A stretch of 64,000 nucleotides of DNA from an uncultured Alphaproteobacteria bacterium (lineage in GTDB: Bacteria > Pseudomonadota > Alphaproteobacteria > HIMB59 > GCA-002718135), in the NCBI GenBank assembly GCA_902567855.1, contig CACFOQ010000003.1, forward strand, positions 1 through 64,000, written 5' to 3'. Below the pieces are notes generated by a model that saw only the letters and a program-made list of their open reading frames with translations, was not told the DNA's origin and did not search any database. This document shows, one piece after another, positions 41,378 to 52,102 of the stretch. Within the stretch, counting starts at the first letter, position 1, and each line of letters begins with the position of its first letter. The position numbers were made by a program, and so were the translations under genes.

Positions 41378-42024
41378 TGCAAGATAAAAAAGAAAACAAA
41401 AATTCAACTCTAGAAGATGAAGCAGATTTTTTAGATTCAACAAAAGATAATCAAAAAGAACAAAAAGACAATACATTAGAAGAAAAAGAAATTGCATCAG
41501 AAAATCAGAGCCTAGAGAATAATGATAATGATGAAATTGAAAAGTTAAGTGAAGAATTAGAAAAGTTGAAGGAAGAAAAATTAAGACTACTTGCTGAGAT
41601 GGACAATCTTAGGAAAAGATCAGAAAAAGAAAAATTAGACTCTATAAGATATGGTAGCATTAATCTTGCTAGAGATATTTTATCACCTGGAGATAATTTA
41701 ACACGTGCTCTAGAAGCAATCCCAGAAGATGAAAAAACCTCAGAAAAATTTAAAAATTTAATTGATGGGTTAAATATGGTTCAAAAAGAATTTTCCACGA
41801 TTTTAAGCAAGCATGGTGTAAACAAAATAGAGGCAATTAATACTAAATTTGATCACAACCTTCATCAAGCTATGGTTGAGCTAGAGGATGATACAGTGGA
41901 TGAAGGAACTGTTGTTCAAGAGATGCAATCTGGATATACCATGCACGATAGGTTATTACGTCCATCGATGGTCGCAGTATCAAAAAAACCTGCAAAAAAA
42001 GATAATAGTAAAAAAAATGACTAA
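41377..42024 (+). CDS. grpE: Co-chaperone GrpE
   Basis: LLAEMDNLRKRSEKEK, LHQAMVELEDD. Confidence 0.96.
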   Translation: MQDKKENKNSTLEDEADFLDSTKDNQKEQKDNTLEEKEIASENQSLENNDNDEIEKLSEELEKLKEEKLRLLAEMDNLRKRSEKEKLDSIRYGSINLARDILSPGDNLTRALEAIPEDEKTSEKFKNLIDGLNMVQKEFSTILSKHGVNKIEAINTKFDHNLHQAMVELEDDTVDEGTVVQEMQSGYTMHDRLLRPSMVAVSKKPAKKDNSKKND

Positions 42025-42049
42025 TTTTTAATGTTTTTTTAGTCTTATC

Positions 42050-42077
42050 CTTGTAATTTTAATCTTATTTCCCATAT
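42050..42077 (+). promoter_or_regulatory. Heat-shock (RpoH-like) promoter candidate for dnaK: CTTGTA-N15-CCCATAT
   Basis: Resembles CTTG...CCCAT sigma-32-type promoters; upstream of dnaK. Confidence 0.55.
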
Positions 42078-42141
42078 TTCAACTAGAATATTGAAAAATT
42101 CAAAAAATATTAATTAATTCAAAAAGGACAAAAGAAATTAT

Positions 42142-44067
42142 ATGGCAAAAGTTATCGGTATAGATTTGGGCACTACAAACTCTTGTGTAGCTGTTATGGA
42201 AGGTAAAGAGGGAAAAGTAATAGAAAATTCAGAAGGTACAAGAACCACTCCTTCTATGGTTGCATTTACTGAATCCAAAGAAAAACTAGTGGGACAATCT
42301 GCAAAACGTCAAGCTGTCACTAATGCTGAAAATACTTTATTTGCTATTAAGAGATTAATTGGAAGAAGCTTTACTGATGAAATAGTTACAAAAGATAGTG
42401 GCTTAGTTCCCTATAAGATCATAAAGGGAGATAATGGAGATGCTTGGGTAGAAGCTCGTGGTGAAAAATACAGCCCAAGTCAAATAAGTGCTTTTGTTTT
42501 ACAAAAAATGAAAGAGACTGCTGAAAGTCATCTAGGAGAAACTGTTACGCAAGCAGTAATAACTGTTCCGGCTTATTTTAATGACTCTCAGCGTCAAGCT
42601 ACTAAAGACGCAGGGAAGATTGCCGGATTAGAAGTTTTAAGAATAATTAATGAGCCAACAGCTGCTGCTCTTGCTTATGGTTTAGATAAAAAAAAGACTG
42701 GCACAGTTGCTGTATATGATCTTGGTGGTGGAACATTTGATATTTCTATTTTAGAAATTGGAGATGGAGTATTTGAAGTTAAATCAACTAATGGAGACAC
42801 ACACTTAGGTGGGGAAGATTTCGATTTAGAAATTATTAATTATTTAGCTGATGAATTTAAAAAAGATAACGGCATTGATTTAAGACAAGATAAACTAGCC
42901 TTGCAAAGATTAAAAGAAGGTGCGGAAAAAGCTAAAATTGAATTATCAAGTAGTACAGAAACCGAAGTTAATTTACCTTTCATAACTGCTGATCAAAGTG
43001 GACCTAAGCATTTAACAATAAAACTATCTAGAGCAAAGCTAGAAGCTATTATAGGAGAACTTTTGACTAAAAGTTTGAAACCATGCGAGATGGCACTTAA
43101 AGATGCGGGCCTTAAAGCTTCAGACATTGATGATGTAATTTTAGTTGGTGGTATGACTAGAATGCCTAAGGTAATGGAATTAGTAAAAAATTTTTTTGGT
43201 AAAGAGCCTAACAAGGGGGTAAATCCAGATGAAGTGGTTGCAACAGGTGCAGCTATTCAAGGAGGTGTTTTACAAGGTGATGTAAAAGATGTTCTTCTTT
43301 TAGATGTCACACCTTTGTCTTTGGGAATTGAAACTTTGGGCGGTGTTTTTACTCGTTTAATTGACAAAAATACAACTATACCAACTAAGAAAAGCCAAGT
43401 ATTTTCTACTGCTGAAGATAACCAAAGCGCTGTTACAATTCGTGTATTTCAGGGCGAAAGAGAAATGGCCGCTGATAATAAGCTTTTAGGTCAATTTGAT
43501 TTAGTGGGAATACCCCCTGCTGCTCGTGGAATGCCACAAATAGAAGTCACATTCGATATAGATGCAAACGGAATAGTTAATGTATCAGCCAAAGATAAAG
43601 CTACAGGAAAAGAACAACAAATTCGCATTCAAGCTTCAGGAGGTTTAAGCGATGAAGATATTGAGCGAATGGTTAAGGAAGCTGAAGAAAACGCTGAATC
43701 CGATAAAAAGAAAAGAGAATTAGTTGATACAAGGAATCAAGCAGATAGTCTTGTCAATGAAACTGAAAAAAATATTAAAGAACACGGTGACAAAGTTTCT
43801 GAAGAAGACAAGAAAAAAATTGAAAGTGATATTGAAGAATTAAAAAAAGTCAAAGACGGAGAAGATCTAGAGGTTATTAAATCTAAAACAGAACAATTAG
43901 TTCAATCTTCTCTTAAACTCGGCGAAGCTATTTATAAACAAAACCCTCAAGGTGGAGCACCACAACCTGATCCTTCCGGAGATGAACCTTCTTCAGATAA
44001 AAAAAATGATGAAAAAGTTGTTGATGCAGAGTTTGAGGAAGTGGATGAAAATAAAAAAGATAAGTAA
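42142..44067 (+). CDS. dnaK: Molecular chaperone DnaK
   Basis: [35 protein letters not shown]. Confidence 0.99.
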   Translation: MAKVIGIDLGTTNSCVAVMEGKEGKVIENSEGTRTTPSMVAFTESKEKLVGQSAKRQAVTNAENTLFAIKRLIGRSFTDEIVTKDSGLVPYKIIKGDNGDAWVEARGEKYSPSQISAFVLQKMKETAESHLGETVTQAVITVPAYFNDSQRQATKDAGKIAGLEVLRIINEPTAAALAYGLDKKKTGTVAVYDLGGGTFDISILEIGDGVFEVKSTNGDTHLGGEDFDLEIINYLADEFKKDNGIDLRQDKLALQRLKEGAEKAKIELSSSTETEVNLPFITADQSGPKHLTIKLSRAKLEAIIGELLTKSLKPCEMALKDAGLKASDIDDVILVGGMTRMPKVMELVKNFFGKEPNKGVNPDEVVATGAAIQGGVLQGDVKDVLLLDVTPLSLGIETLGGVFTRLIDKNTTIPTKKSQVFSTAEDNQSAVTIRVFQGEREMAADNKLLGQFDLVGIPPAARGMPQIEVTFDIDANGIVNVSAKDKATGKEQQIRIQASGGLSDEDIERMVKEAEENAESDKKKRELVDTRNQADSLVNETEKNIKEHGDKVSEEDKKKIESDIEELKKVKDGEDLEVIKSKTEQLVQSSLKLGEAIYKQNPQGGAPQPDPSGDEPSSDKKNDEKVVDAEFEEVDENKKDK

Positions 44068-44090
44068 ACTTATAAATATATAAGGGCTAA

Positions 44091-45221
44091 ATGGCTGATA
44101 GAGATTTTTATGAAATTCTTGGTCTTTCCAAGAATGCTAGTGATAGTGAAATTAAAAAATCTTACAGAAAACTTGCTATGAAATATCATCCTGACAGAAA
44201 TCAGGGAAATAAAGAAGCTGAAAAAAAATTTAAAGAAGCAAGTGCGGCTTATGAAATTTTAAAAGATCCAGAAAAAAGATCTGCTTATGATCAGTTTGGC
44301 CACGATGCATTTAGACAAGGTGGACAAGGTGGAGCACAAGGATTTGGAGATTTTGCTGGAGGTTTTTCAGATATTTTTGAAGAATTTTTTGGAGGAGGTT
44401 TTGGACAAAGTTCAAGACAAAGAGGGCCTGCCAGAGGAAGTGATTTGCGTTATAATATGACCGTTTCATTACAAGAAGCATATAATGGAAAAAAAACGGA
44501 AATAAGAATTCCAGGATACACAAGTTGTAATGCTTGTAATTCAACAGGAAGTACAGACAAGTCTGGTCCAAGTACATGCTCTACATGTGATGGGCATGGT
44601 AAAGTTAGATCAACGTCAGGTTTTTTTTCAATAGAAAGACCATGTCCAACATGTGGTGGTGAGGGTTACTCTATAAAAAATCCATGTTTAAAATGTAATG
44701 GATCAGGTCAAGTAAAAAAACAAAAAACCATCTCTGTTTCTATTCCAGCAGGCGTTGATACTGGCACAAGAATAAGAATTTCTGGTGAAGGAGAGCCTGG
44801 CCAAAAAGGGGCTGGCAATGGTGACTTGTACATTTTTGTACAAGTTCAAAAAGATAATCTTTTTGAAAGAGAGGAAGAAAACATATTTTGTCAAATACCC
44901 ATTTCTATTACTACAGCTATACTTGGAGGAGAAATAGAAGTTCCTACAATTGATGGAAAAAAAGCAAGATTGACTATTCCTTCAGGCACTCAATCTGAAA
45001 CACAGTTCAGATTAAGAGGTAAGGGCATGAGTATATTAAGACAAAGCAGAAGAGGAGATATGTACGTAGAAACAAATGTAGAAATTCCAGTAAATCTTAA
45101 CTCAAAACAAAAATCGATATTGAAAGAATTTGAAAATGAGGGAGGTACCTCCAAATCACACAACCCCAAATCTCAAAGTTTTTTTAAAAAAATTAAGGAA
45201 GTTTGGGAAGATTTAACTTAA
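44091..45221 (+). CDS. dnaJ: Chaperone DnaJ
   Basis: J-domain HPDRN, G/F region, four CxxCxGxG-type zinc motifs. Confidence 0.98.
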   Translation: MADRDFYEILGLSKNASDSEIKKSYRKLAMKYHPDRNQGNKEAEKKFKEASAAYEILKDPEKRSAYDQFGHDAFRQGGQGGAQGFGDFAGGFSDIFEEFFGGGFGQSSRQRGPARGSDLRYNMTVSLQEAYNGKKTEIRIPGYTSCNACNSTGSTDKSGPSTCSTCDGHGKVRSTSGFFSIERPCPTCGGEGYSIKNPCLKCNGSGQVKKQKTISVSIPAGVDTGTRIRISGEGEPGQKGAGNGDLYIFVQVQKDNLFEREEENIFCQIPISITTAILGGEIEVPTIDGKKARLTIPSGTQSETQFRLRGKGMSILRQSRRGDMYVETNVEIPVNLNSKQKSILKEFENEGGTSKSHNPKSQSFFKKIKEVWEDLT

Positions 45222-45262
45222 TCCCTTTTCAATTCTAGCTCATCAAAGTATAAGAAGTTTTA

Positions 45263-46072
45263 ATGACAAAAATAAAAATAGCAGTAGCAGGATGCCTTGG
45301 CCGAATGGGACAAGAACTATCAAAAAAAATAATTGCTAACAATAAGTTAGAATTTGTTGGTGGTTTTGAGCACAAAAAACATAAAAATATAAATAAAGAA
45401 TTTAATAAAGTCTCTGAGATTCAATCTTCAAACTTAATTCACTCAAATCCAACTCCTTCTATTAAACTTGCAAATGTTTTAATTGATTTTACAACACCTC
45501 AATCTACGTTGGAGAATATAAAAATTGCTTCTTTAAATAAAACTGCTGTAGTAATAGGTACAACTGGCATCTCTGGTGCTCAGAAAAATAAAATTAAAAT
45601 TTTTTCAAAAAAAATACCTATACTTATGTCTTCAAATATGAGTCTTGGAGTTAATTTACTTTTTAATCTTGTTAAACAAACCTCTTCAGCATTAAAAGAA
45701 ACTGATTATGACATTGAGATAGCTGAAACACATCATAAGCATAAAAAAGATGCTCCTTCAGGAACAGCCCTGTCTCTTGGAGATTATGCAGCTCTAGGTA
45801 GAAAAACTTCATTAAATAAATCAAAAATTTTAGACCGCACTAAAAAATTAAGCTTAAGAAAAAAAGGTGATATTGGTTTTTCTGTAACTAGAGGTGGAGA
45901 GATTGCCGGAGAGCATACTGTTAGTTTTATTGGTGAAAATGACAGAATTGACTTAGTTCATAAAGCAAACAACAGATCAATCTTTGTAAAAGGCGCTCTT
46001 GATGCCGCTATATTTCTTAGTAAAAAGAAATCAGGATTTTATACAATGAATGATTTATTATTTAATAAATAA
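45263..46072 (+). CDS. dapB: 4-hydroxy-tetrahydrodipicolinate reductase
   Basis: IAVAGCLGRMGQEL, ETHHKHKKDAPSGTAL. Confidence 0.96.
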   Translation: MTKIKIAVAGCLGRMGQELSKKIIANNKLEFVGGFEHKKHKNINKEFNKVSEIQSSNLIHSNPTPSIKLANVLIDFTTPQSTLENIKIASLNKTAVVIGTTGISGAQKNKIKIFSKKIPILMSSNMSLGVNLLFNLVKQTSSALKETDYDIEIAETHHKHKKDAPSGTALSLGDYAALGRKTSLNKSKILDRTKKLSLRKKGDIGFSVTRGGEIAGEHTVSFIGENDRIDLVHKANNRSIFVKGALDAAIFLSKKKSGFYTMNDLLFNK

Positions 46073-46090
46073 TATTCTTTAAAATTTTTA

Positions 46091-46624
46091 TTAACTCAAA
46101 TCAAATTTTTTATAACAATTTTCAATATTTACTTTTTCTTTAATTAAGTTGCCTTTTTCATCTCGCATTTCAAAGTAGTTAACTTGTGGCATAGGTATAG
46201 TAGAATTGAAAAACAAAAAAAGCCTACATGTATCACTATCAAAACGCATAGTTTGTGTATTACCATCTAGCCTAAATAAATTAGGGTCACCTAGGCGCAT
46301 ATAAATTTCATTTATAGTTTTGCCAACAAAGTTTATTTTAATTACCTCTTTTTGTTTTTTAACAACTTTTTTCTGACGTGTTTTTTCCACTTCTACAATT
46401 TCTTTTTCCTTTTTTACAGCACTAACTTTTTCCTCAAGACTAATATTTTCATTTATTGATTCTTCTTCTTTTTCTTCAATTTCTTCTTCTTTTTCATTTT
46501 TTCCAGCGATTTTTTTAACAGATGTTTCAATGCTACTTGAGACTTTGGATACCCCCTTAGCCACCTCAATTGTAGCGCAACCGTTTAAAATTAAAATAAA
46601 TGTAAAAAAGAAAAATATACGCAT
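46091..46624 (-). CDS. Uncharacterised lipoprotein with charged Lys/Glu linker
   Basis: Lipobox (LILNGCAT), E/K-rich low-complexity segment, conserved-looking C-terminus. Confidence 0.6.
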   Translation of the reverse strand: MRIFFFFTFILILNGCATIEVAKGVSKVSSSIETSVKKIAGKNEKEEEIEEKEEESINENISLEEKVSAVKKEKEIVEVEKTRQKKVVKKQKEVIKINFVGKTINEIYMRLGDPNLFRLDGNTQTMRFDSDTCRLFLFFNSTIPMPQVNYFEMRDEKGNLIKEKVNIENCYKKFDLS

Positions 46625-46662
46625 TGCTCTATAGTTAAATTAATTATAATAAAAAACACATA

Positions 46663-47283
46663 ATGCTTACATTAATCAAATCTCCATTCCTAGAATATAA
46701 ATTAACAATTCTTAGAAACAAAAGAACAAAAAATTCTCTTTTTAGACAAACAATGAATGAAATAAGCTATTTAATTGCTGCAGAAGTACTAAAACATATA
46801 AAATTTAAAAAAATAAAGATACAAACCCCAATACAAAATACTAGCGGTAACGAAATTTCTAACCCCCTTATAATCATTCCAATTTTAAGAGCAGGACTTG
46901 GTTTAGTTGAAGGGTTCGTTAAATTTTTACCAAATGTAGAAAAAGGTCATATTGGTCTCTATAGAGATGAGCAGACATATCAACCTGTTGAGTATCTATG
47001 CAAATTGCCAAAAGTAAATAATAAGACTATTTTGGTCCTTGATCCCATGTTGGCAACTGGAAATTCCTCATCAGCTGCAATAGATCTTATAAAAGAACGA
47101 GGAGTAAAAGTGAAAAATATTAAACTTATATCTTTGTTGGCAGCTCCAGAAGGTATTAAAAATATTCGTAAAAATCATAAGGATCTCCATATTTTTACTT
47201 GTAGTCTTGATAAGGGACTAAACAAGAAAAAATATATTGTGCCAGGCCTTGGAGACGCTGGTGATAGGTATATGGGTACCTAA
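46663..47283 (+). CDS. upp: Uracil phosphoribosyltransferase
   Basis: IIPILRAGLGLVEGFVKFLP, LVLDPMLATGNSSSAAI. Confidence 0.96.
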   Translation: MLTLIKSPFLEYKLTILRNKRTKNSLFRQTMNEISYLIAAEVLKHIKFKKIKIQTPIQNTSGNEISNPLIIIPILRAGLGLVEGFVKFLPNVEKGHIGLYRDEQTYQPVEYLCKLPKVNNKTILVLDPMLATGNSSSAAIDLIKERGVKVKNIKLISLLAAPEGIKNIRKNHKDLHIFTCSLDKGLNKKKYIVPGLGDAGDRYMGT

Positions 47284-47395
47284 TTACAAATTTATTCAAT
47301 TTATCCACTATCTCTTTTTTTAAATAATTTTTTTTTGCTATAAAAATGTTATCAGGGTGTATCTATAAATAATTCAGAAAAGGGAGACTTTTGGT

Positions 47396-48373
47396 ATGAA
47401 AAAATTTTTAAATATTTTTGTTATTTCTTTTGCACTTGTTTTCTCTACAAGTACATTTGCTAACAAAATTGGAGTAATTTACGACTCTGGTGGTAAATTT
47501 GATAAATCATTTAACGAATTAGCATATAATACTGCTGTAAGAGTACAAAATGAATTAGGCTGGGACATGATTGAATTTGAGGCAGCTAACAACACTCAAA
47601 TTGAACAAGGTATGAGAAAAGTTGCTGATAGAGGTGCTACTTTAGTTGTTGCAATGGGTTTTGCTCAAGCTGATGCGGTTGCTGCTATAGCTCCACAATA
47701 TCCTGATGTTAATTTTGTTGCGGTGGATGTATGTTGGGTAGATGATCCTGCAGGAAATATTTATCAAGCTTGTTACTTAGAGCATGAAGGTTCATTTCTG
47801 GTAGGGGTAATTGCTGCTATGGCATCAAAAACTGGAACAATAGGCTTTGTTGGTGGAATGGATATTCCATTGATCAGAAAATTCCAAGGTGGTTATGAAC
47901 AGGGCGCTTTATATGCTAATCCTGATATTAAAATACTAGCAAACATGACAGGGACAACTCCTGAAGCTTGGAACAATCCAACTAAAGGTGCTGAGCTTAC
48001 AAAAGCACAAATTGATGGTGGCGCAGATGTTGTTTACCAAGCAGCTGGTGGAACTGGTATCGGAGTTCTTCAGGCTGCTGCGGATGCTGGAATTTATGGC
48101 ATAGGTGTTGATACTAATCAAAACTGGATGCATCCAGGAAGCATGTTAACTTCTATGTTAAAGCGTTTGGATCTAACGATCTTTGAACAAGCTGAAAGAA
48201 CTGCTGCTGGAACTTTTGAGCCAGGTATTAATATTCTTGGGCTTGCTCAAGGAATGGTCGGATATGCTACTGAAGATGGTCAGGTAACTGCTGAAATGGC
48301 TGCAGCTGCCGATGCCGCTGCTGCGGGTATTAAAGACGGCTCTATAACAGTTGCAGACTGGTCACAAGAGTAA
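47396..48373 (+). CDS. BMP-family (nucleoside-type) ABC transporter substrate-binding protein
   Basis: Signal peptide; IGVIYDSGGKFDKSFNELAYNTA; VGFVGGMDIPLI-like segment. Confidence 0.94.
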   Translation: MKKFLNIFVISFALVFSTSTFANKIGVIYDSGGKFDKSFNELAYNTAVRVQNELGWDMIEFEAANNTQIEQGMRKVADRGATLVVAMGFAQADAVAAIAPQYPDVNFVAVDVCWVDDPAGNIYQACYLEHEGSFLVGVIAAMASKTGTIGFVGGMDIPLIRKFQGGYEQGALYANPDIKILANMTGTTPEAWNNPTKGAELTKAQIDGGADVVYQAAGGTGIGVLQAAADAGIYGIGVDTNQNWMHPGSMLTSMLKRLDLTIFEQAERTAAGTFEPGINILGLAQGMVGYATEDGQVTAEMAAAADAAAAGIKDGSITVADWSQE

Positions 48374-48417
48374 TTTAGACAAAACATTTTGGTGAGACCT
48401 AAATAAAATATATATTT

Positions 48418-49938
48418 ATGGTCTCACCTATTTTAGAACTAAAAGATATAAATAAATCTTTTGGCCACGTTCACGCTAATAAAAATATTAATTTACAAAT
48501 AAATAAAGGCACAATCCACGGAATAATTGGTGAAAATGGAGCAGGTAAATCAACCTTGATGAGCATTGTTTTTGGTCTTTATCAGGCTGACTCAGGAACA
48601 ATAAATATTAACGGAAAAGAAATTAAGTTAAAATCACCACGTGATTCAATTTTAAGTGGAATAGGTATGGTGCATCAGCATTTTATGCTAGTTGAAAATT
48701 TTTCAGTTTTAGAAAATATTATTTTAGGCTTTGAAGGTGAGTTTGTTTTTGGAAAAAATTTAGACAAAGCAAAAAAAGATTTAAAAAATTTATGTGATAT
48801 GTATAAACTTAATATTGATCTTGAATCTACCATCTCTGATTTATCAGTAGGATTTCGCCAAAGAGTTGAAATTCTTAAATCTTTGTACCGAGGCGCTGAA
48901 ATACTTATTTTGGATGAGCCTACTGGTGTATTAACTCCTCAGGAAGTAGACGAACTTTTTAAAATTTTGCGTTCTTTAAAAGAAGAAGGAAAAACAATAG
49001 TTTTAATTACCCATAAGTTAAATGAAATTATGGATTTAACTAGTGAGGTTTCTGTTATGCGCCAAGGGGAGATGGTTGGTCACAAAAAAACAGAGTCTAC
49101 TAATAAAGAAGATTTAGCAGAAATGATGGTTGGAAGAAGTGTTTTACTAAGAATAAATAAATTATCTACAAAGCCTGGTAATGCAGTTTTTAGTGTAAGG
49201 GATTTAGTAGTCAAAGATGATTTAGATGTTACTAGAGTTAAAAATGTAAATTTAGATATTCATGAAGGAGAAATATTAGGACTTGCCGGAGTTACTGGTA
49301 ACGGGCAAACAGAATTACTAGAGGCTTTGTCAGGTATAAGAAAAATTGAATCAGGTGAGATTCAGCTTTTTAATGAAACTATTTCTAATAAAAATAATTT
49401 TTTTGATCCTAAAAGTTTAAAAGAAAAAGGTTTGGCCCATGTTCCCGAAGATCGCCAAAGAATGGGACTCGTTACTGATTTTAAAGCATATGAAAATTTA
49501 ATTTTTGGCTATCATCATCAAGAACCATTTTCAAAATCATCTGTTCTTAAAGAAAAAGAAATATTGTCTTTTTCAAAAAAAGTGATGGAAGAATATGATG
49601 TAAGACCAAGATCACCCAATTTAATTACTTCTAATTTTTCTGGCGGCAATCAACAAAAAATTATTTTAAGTCGTGAGCTTAATGAAAATCCAAAGGTTTT
49701 ATTGGTTGGCCAACCAACAAGAGGTGTTGATATAGGGGCAATAGAATTTATTCATCAACGACTAATCGATATGAGAGATAAAGGCGCGGCTATACTTTTA
49801 GTTTCTGTTGAGTTGGAAGAAGTATTATCTTTGTCAGATAGAATTATTGTCATGTTTGATGGAAAAATTGTTGGAGAAAAAATCAACAAAGATGTAACTG
49901 ATCGAGAGTTAGGATTATTAATGGCAGGAGTTGCTTAA
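48418..49938 (+). CDS. ABC transporter ATP-binding protein (two ATPase domains, nucleoside/sugar type)
   Basis: GENGAGKSTLMSIVFG; second domain GVTGNGQTELLEALSG. Confidence 0.95.
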   Translation: MVSPILELKDINKSFGHVHANKNINLQINKGTIHGIIGENGAGKSTLMSIVFGLYQADSGTININGKEIKLKSPRDSILSGIGMVHQHFMLVENFSVLENIILGFEGEFVFGKNLDKAKKDLKNLCDMYKLNIDLESTISDLSVGFRQRVEILKSLYRGAEILILDEPTGVLTPQEVDELFKILRSLKEEGKTIVLITHKLNEIMDLTSEVSVMRQGEMVGHKKTESTNKEDLAEMMVGRSVLLRINKLSTKPGNAVFSVRDLVVKDDLDVTRVKNVNLDIHEGEILGLAGVTGNGQTELLEALSGIRKIESGEIQLFNETISNKNNFFDPKSLKEKGLAHVPEDRQRMGLVTDFKAYENLIFGYHHQEPFSKSSVLKEKEILSFSKKVMEEYDVRPRSPNLITSNFSGGNQQKIILSRELNENPKVLLVGQPTRGVDIGAIEFIHQRLIDMRDKGAAILLVSVELEEVLSLSDRIIVMFDGKIVGEKINKDVTDRELGLLMAGVA

Positions 49939-51056
49939 TGGCAACTGCAGTTGATAAAACAAAAGTTCCTTGGTGGGTTGCAAACTTAATTGTTCCTCTT
50001 GTAAATTTACTTTTGGCACTTTTAGTTTCTGGACTATTTATATTTATTGCAGGCGAAAACCCCTTTCAAGCTGTTAGACTTATAATTTATGGATCATTTG
50101 GCTACATAGAAGGTTTTGCCTACACTCTCTATTATACAACAAATTTTATTTTTACTGGATTAGCATTTGCCGTAGCTTTCCATTGCCGTCTTTTTAATAT
50201 AGGGGGTGAGGGACAAGCATATATAGGTGGCTTGGGCGTATTCCTTGTTGCAATAAATTTTAGTTTTTTACCTGTTCCTGTAGTATGGTTATTGGCTACA
50301 GCAGGAGCAGTAGTTTTTGGTGCAGCTTGGGCATACATACCTGCTTATCTTCAGGCAAAAAGAGGAAGCCATGTTGTAATTACAACTATTATGTTTAATT
50401 TTATAGCTTCGTCTTTAATGGTATTTTTACTTGTTGATGTAATTAGGGATTTTAAACAAATGGGTCCCCATACAGTAGCACTTCCTAAAGAATTATGGTT
50501 TCCGACTTTTAAAGAGTTAGCCCATTTATTTGGAGTAAAGATAAGATACTCACCGCTGAATCTATCTTTTTTAATTGCAATAGCTGCTTCTTTTTTTGTT
50601 TGGTTTTTAATTTGGAAAACAAAATGGGGATATGAAATGCGAGCAGTTGGACACAATACGAAAGCAGCAATCTATGCTGGAATTTCTCCTCACAAAAATA
50701 TTATTATAGCCATGTTAATTTCTGGAGGTCTTGCGGGCATGTTAGGGATCAACGAAATTCTAGGCGTACATCACAAAATCGTTGCTGGATTCCCAGCAGG
50801 ATATGGATTTACAGGAATCGCAGTGGCTTTAATGGGAAGAAATCACCCTGTAGGAATATTTCCTGCAGCTTTTCTTTTTGGCATTTTATATCAAGGAGGA
50901 TCGGAAGTGACTTTTGATATGCCTAATATTACAAGATATATGTTTGTTGCTGTACAAGGAGTAATTATTTTATTTAGTGGTGCTTTAGAAAACTTATTTA
51001 GACCCCAGATTGAAAGTTTTTTTGTAAATCGAATTAACAAAGAGGAAATGGCGTAA
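49938..51056 (+). CDS. ABC transporter permease (nucleoside type)
   Basis: Multi-TM, FNIGGEGQAYIGG motif, operon position. Confidence 0.92.
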   Translation: MATAVDKTKVPWWVANLIVPLVNLLLALLVSGLFIFIAGENPFQAVRLIIYGSFGYIEGFAYTLYYTTNFIFTGLAFAVAFHCRLFNIGGEGQAYIGGLGVFLVAINFSFLPVPVVWLLATAGAVVFGAAWAYIPAYLQAKRGSHVVITTIMFNFIASSLMVFLLVDVIRDFKQMGPHTVALPKELWFPTFKELAHLFGVKIRYSPLNLSFLIAIAASFFVWFLIWKTKWGYEMRAVGHNTKAAIYAGISPHKNIIIAMLISGGLAGMLGINEILGVHHKIVAGFPAGYGFTGIAVALMGRNHPVGIFPAAFLFGILYQGGSEVTFDMPNITRYMFVAVQGVIILFSGALENLFRPQIESFFVNRINKEEMA

Positions 51057-52027
51057 TGGACAGTTTAGCGGATATTGCTTCATTATTAAATTCAACATTT
51101 AGAATTTCTACACCATTGGTGTTTGCAGCAATGGCTGGACTTTTTGCTGAAAGATCTGGTGTGATAGATTTTGGATTAGAAGGAAAGATGCTTGCAGCAG
51201 CTTTTGTTGCGGCTGTTGGTTCATATTTTTTTGGATCCCCTTGGATGGGACTACTTTTAGCGATTTTAGCTTGTGTTAGTCTTTCCATGTTACATGGTTT
51301 CGCTTCAGTTACTCATAAGGGAGATCAAGTTGTATCTTGTGTAGCAATAAACATTTTAATGATTGGTTTAACTACTGCATTAGCTGCAGCTTGGTTTGGC
51401 CAAGCTGGACTGACGCCTACGCTTACAAGTGATCAAAGATTTTTAGAAATAACCCTACCTTTTGCAGACGCCTTACAAGATATCCCAATCATTGGTTTAA
51501 TTTATAGTGATATCATAAGTGGTCATTATATATTTGTATATATCGCCTATTTATCTGTTCCTATTGTATTTTGGATTGTATTTAAAACTAGTTTTGGGTT
51601 AAGGCTTAGAGCAGTAGGCGAAAATCCAAGTGCAGTTGATACTGCAGGAATAAATGTATTTTCAATGCGATATAAGGCGCTTATGGTAAATGGAGTTTTA
51701 ATTGCTTTCGCTGGGGCACATTTATCGACTGCAGTTAATGCTAATTTTTTTAGAGAAATGTCTGCAGGTAGAGGATACTTAGCTTTAGCTGCTTTAATTT
51801 TTGGAAAATGGCATCCTAAAACAGCTTTAATTGCTTGTTTATTATTTGGTTTTACTGATGCTCTGCAAATTAGGTTACAAGGAGTTGAGTTACCAATGAT
51901 AGGGACTATACCTGTTCAATTAATCCAGGCAATACCATATATTTTAACAGTGGTTCTTCTCGCAGGATTTGTAGGAAAAGCAATTGCGCCTAACGCAATT
52001 GGCCAACCATATATTAAAGAGAGATAA
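51056..52027 (+). CDS. ABC transporter permease (nucleoside type)
   Basis: Multi-TM, FAERSGVIDFGLEGKML motif, operon position. Confidence 0.92.
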   Translation: MDSLADIASLLNSTFRISTPLVFAAMAGLFAERSGVIDFGLEGKMLAAAFVAAVGSYFFGSPWMGLLLAILACVSLSMLHGFASVTHKGDQVVSCVAINILMIGLTTALAAAWFGQAGLTPTLTSDQRFLEITLPFADALQDIPIIGLIYSDIISGHYIFVYIAYLSVPIVFWIVFKTSFGLRLRAVGENPSAVDTAGINVFSMRYKALMVNGVLIAFAGAHLSTAVNANFFREMSAGRGYLALAALIFGKWHPKTALIACLLFGFTDALQIRLQGVELPMIGTIPVQLIQAIPYILTVVLLAGFVGKAIAPNAIGQPYIKER

Positions 52028-52102
52028 AATTTCATGATATTCCAAAACGTTTTAGATAAATCTGGAATTTATTTTTTTTTTCACTATATGTTCAAGTAAT
52101 AT

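Noticed and set aside
41400-41600. Glu/Lys-rich start of grpE as a separate novel protein
   Set aside because: Normal acidic N-terminal extension of GrpE.
47301-47309. TTATCCACT, one mismatch from the DnaA box, downstream of upp
   Set aside because: Single isolated site, no cluster, and not in an origin-like gene context.
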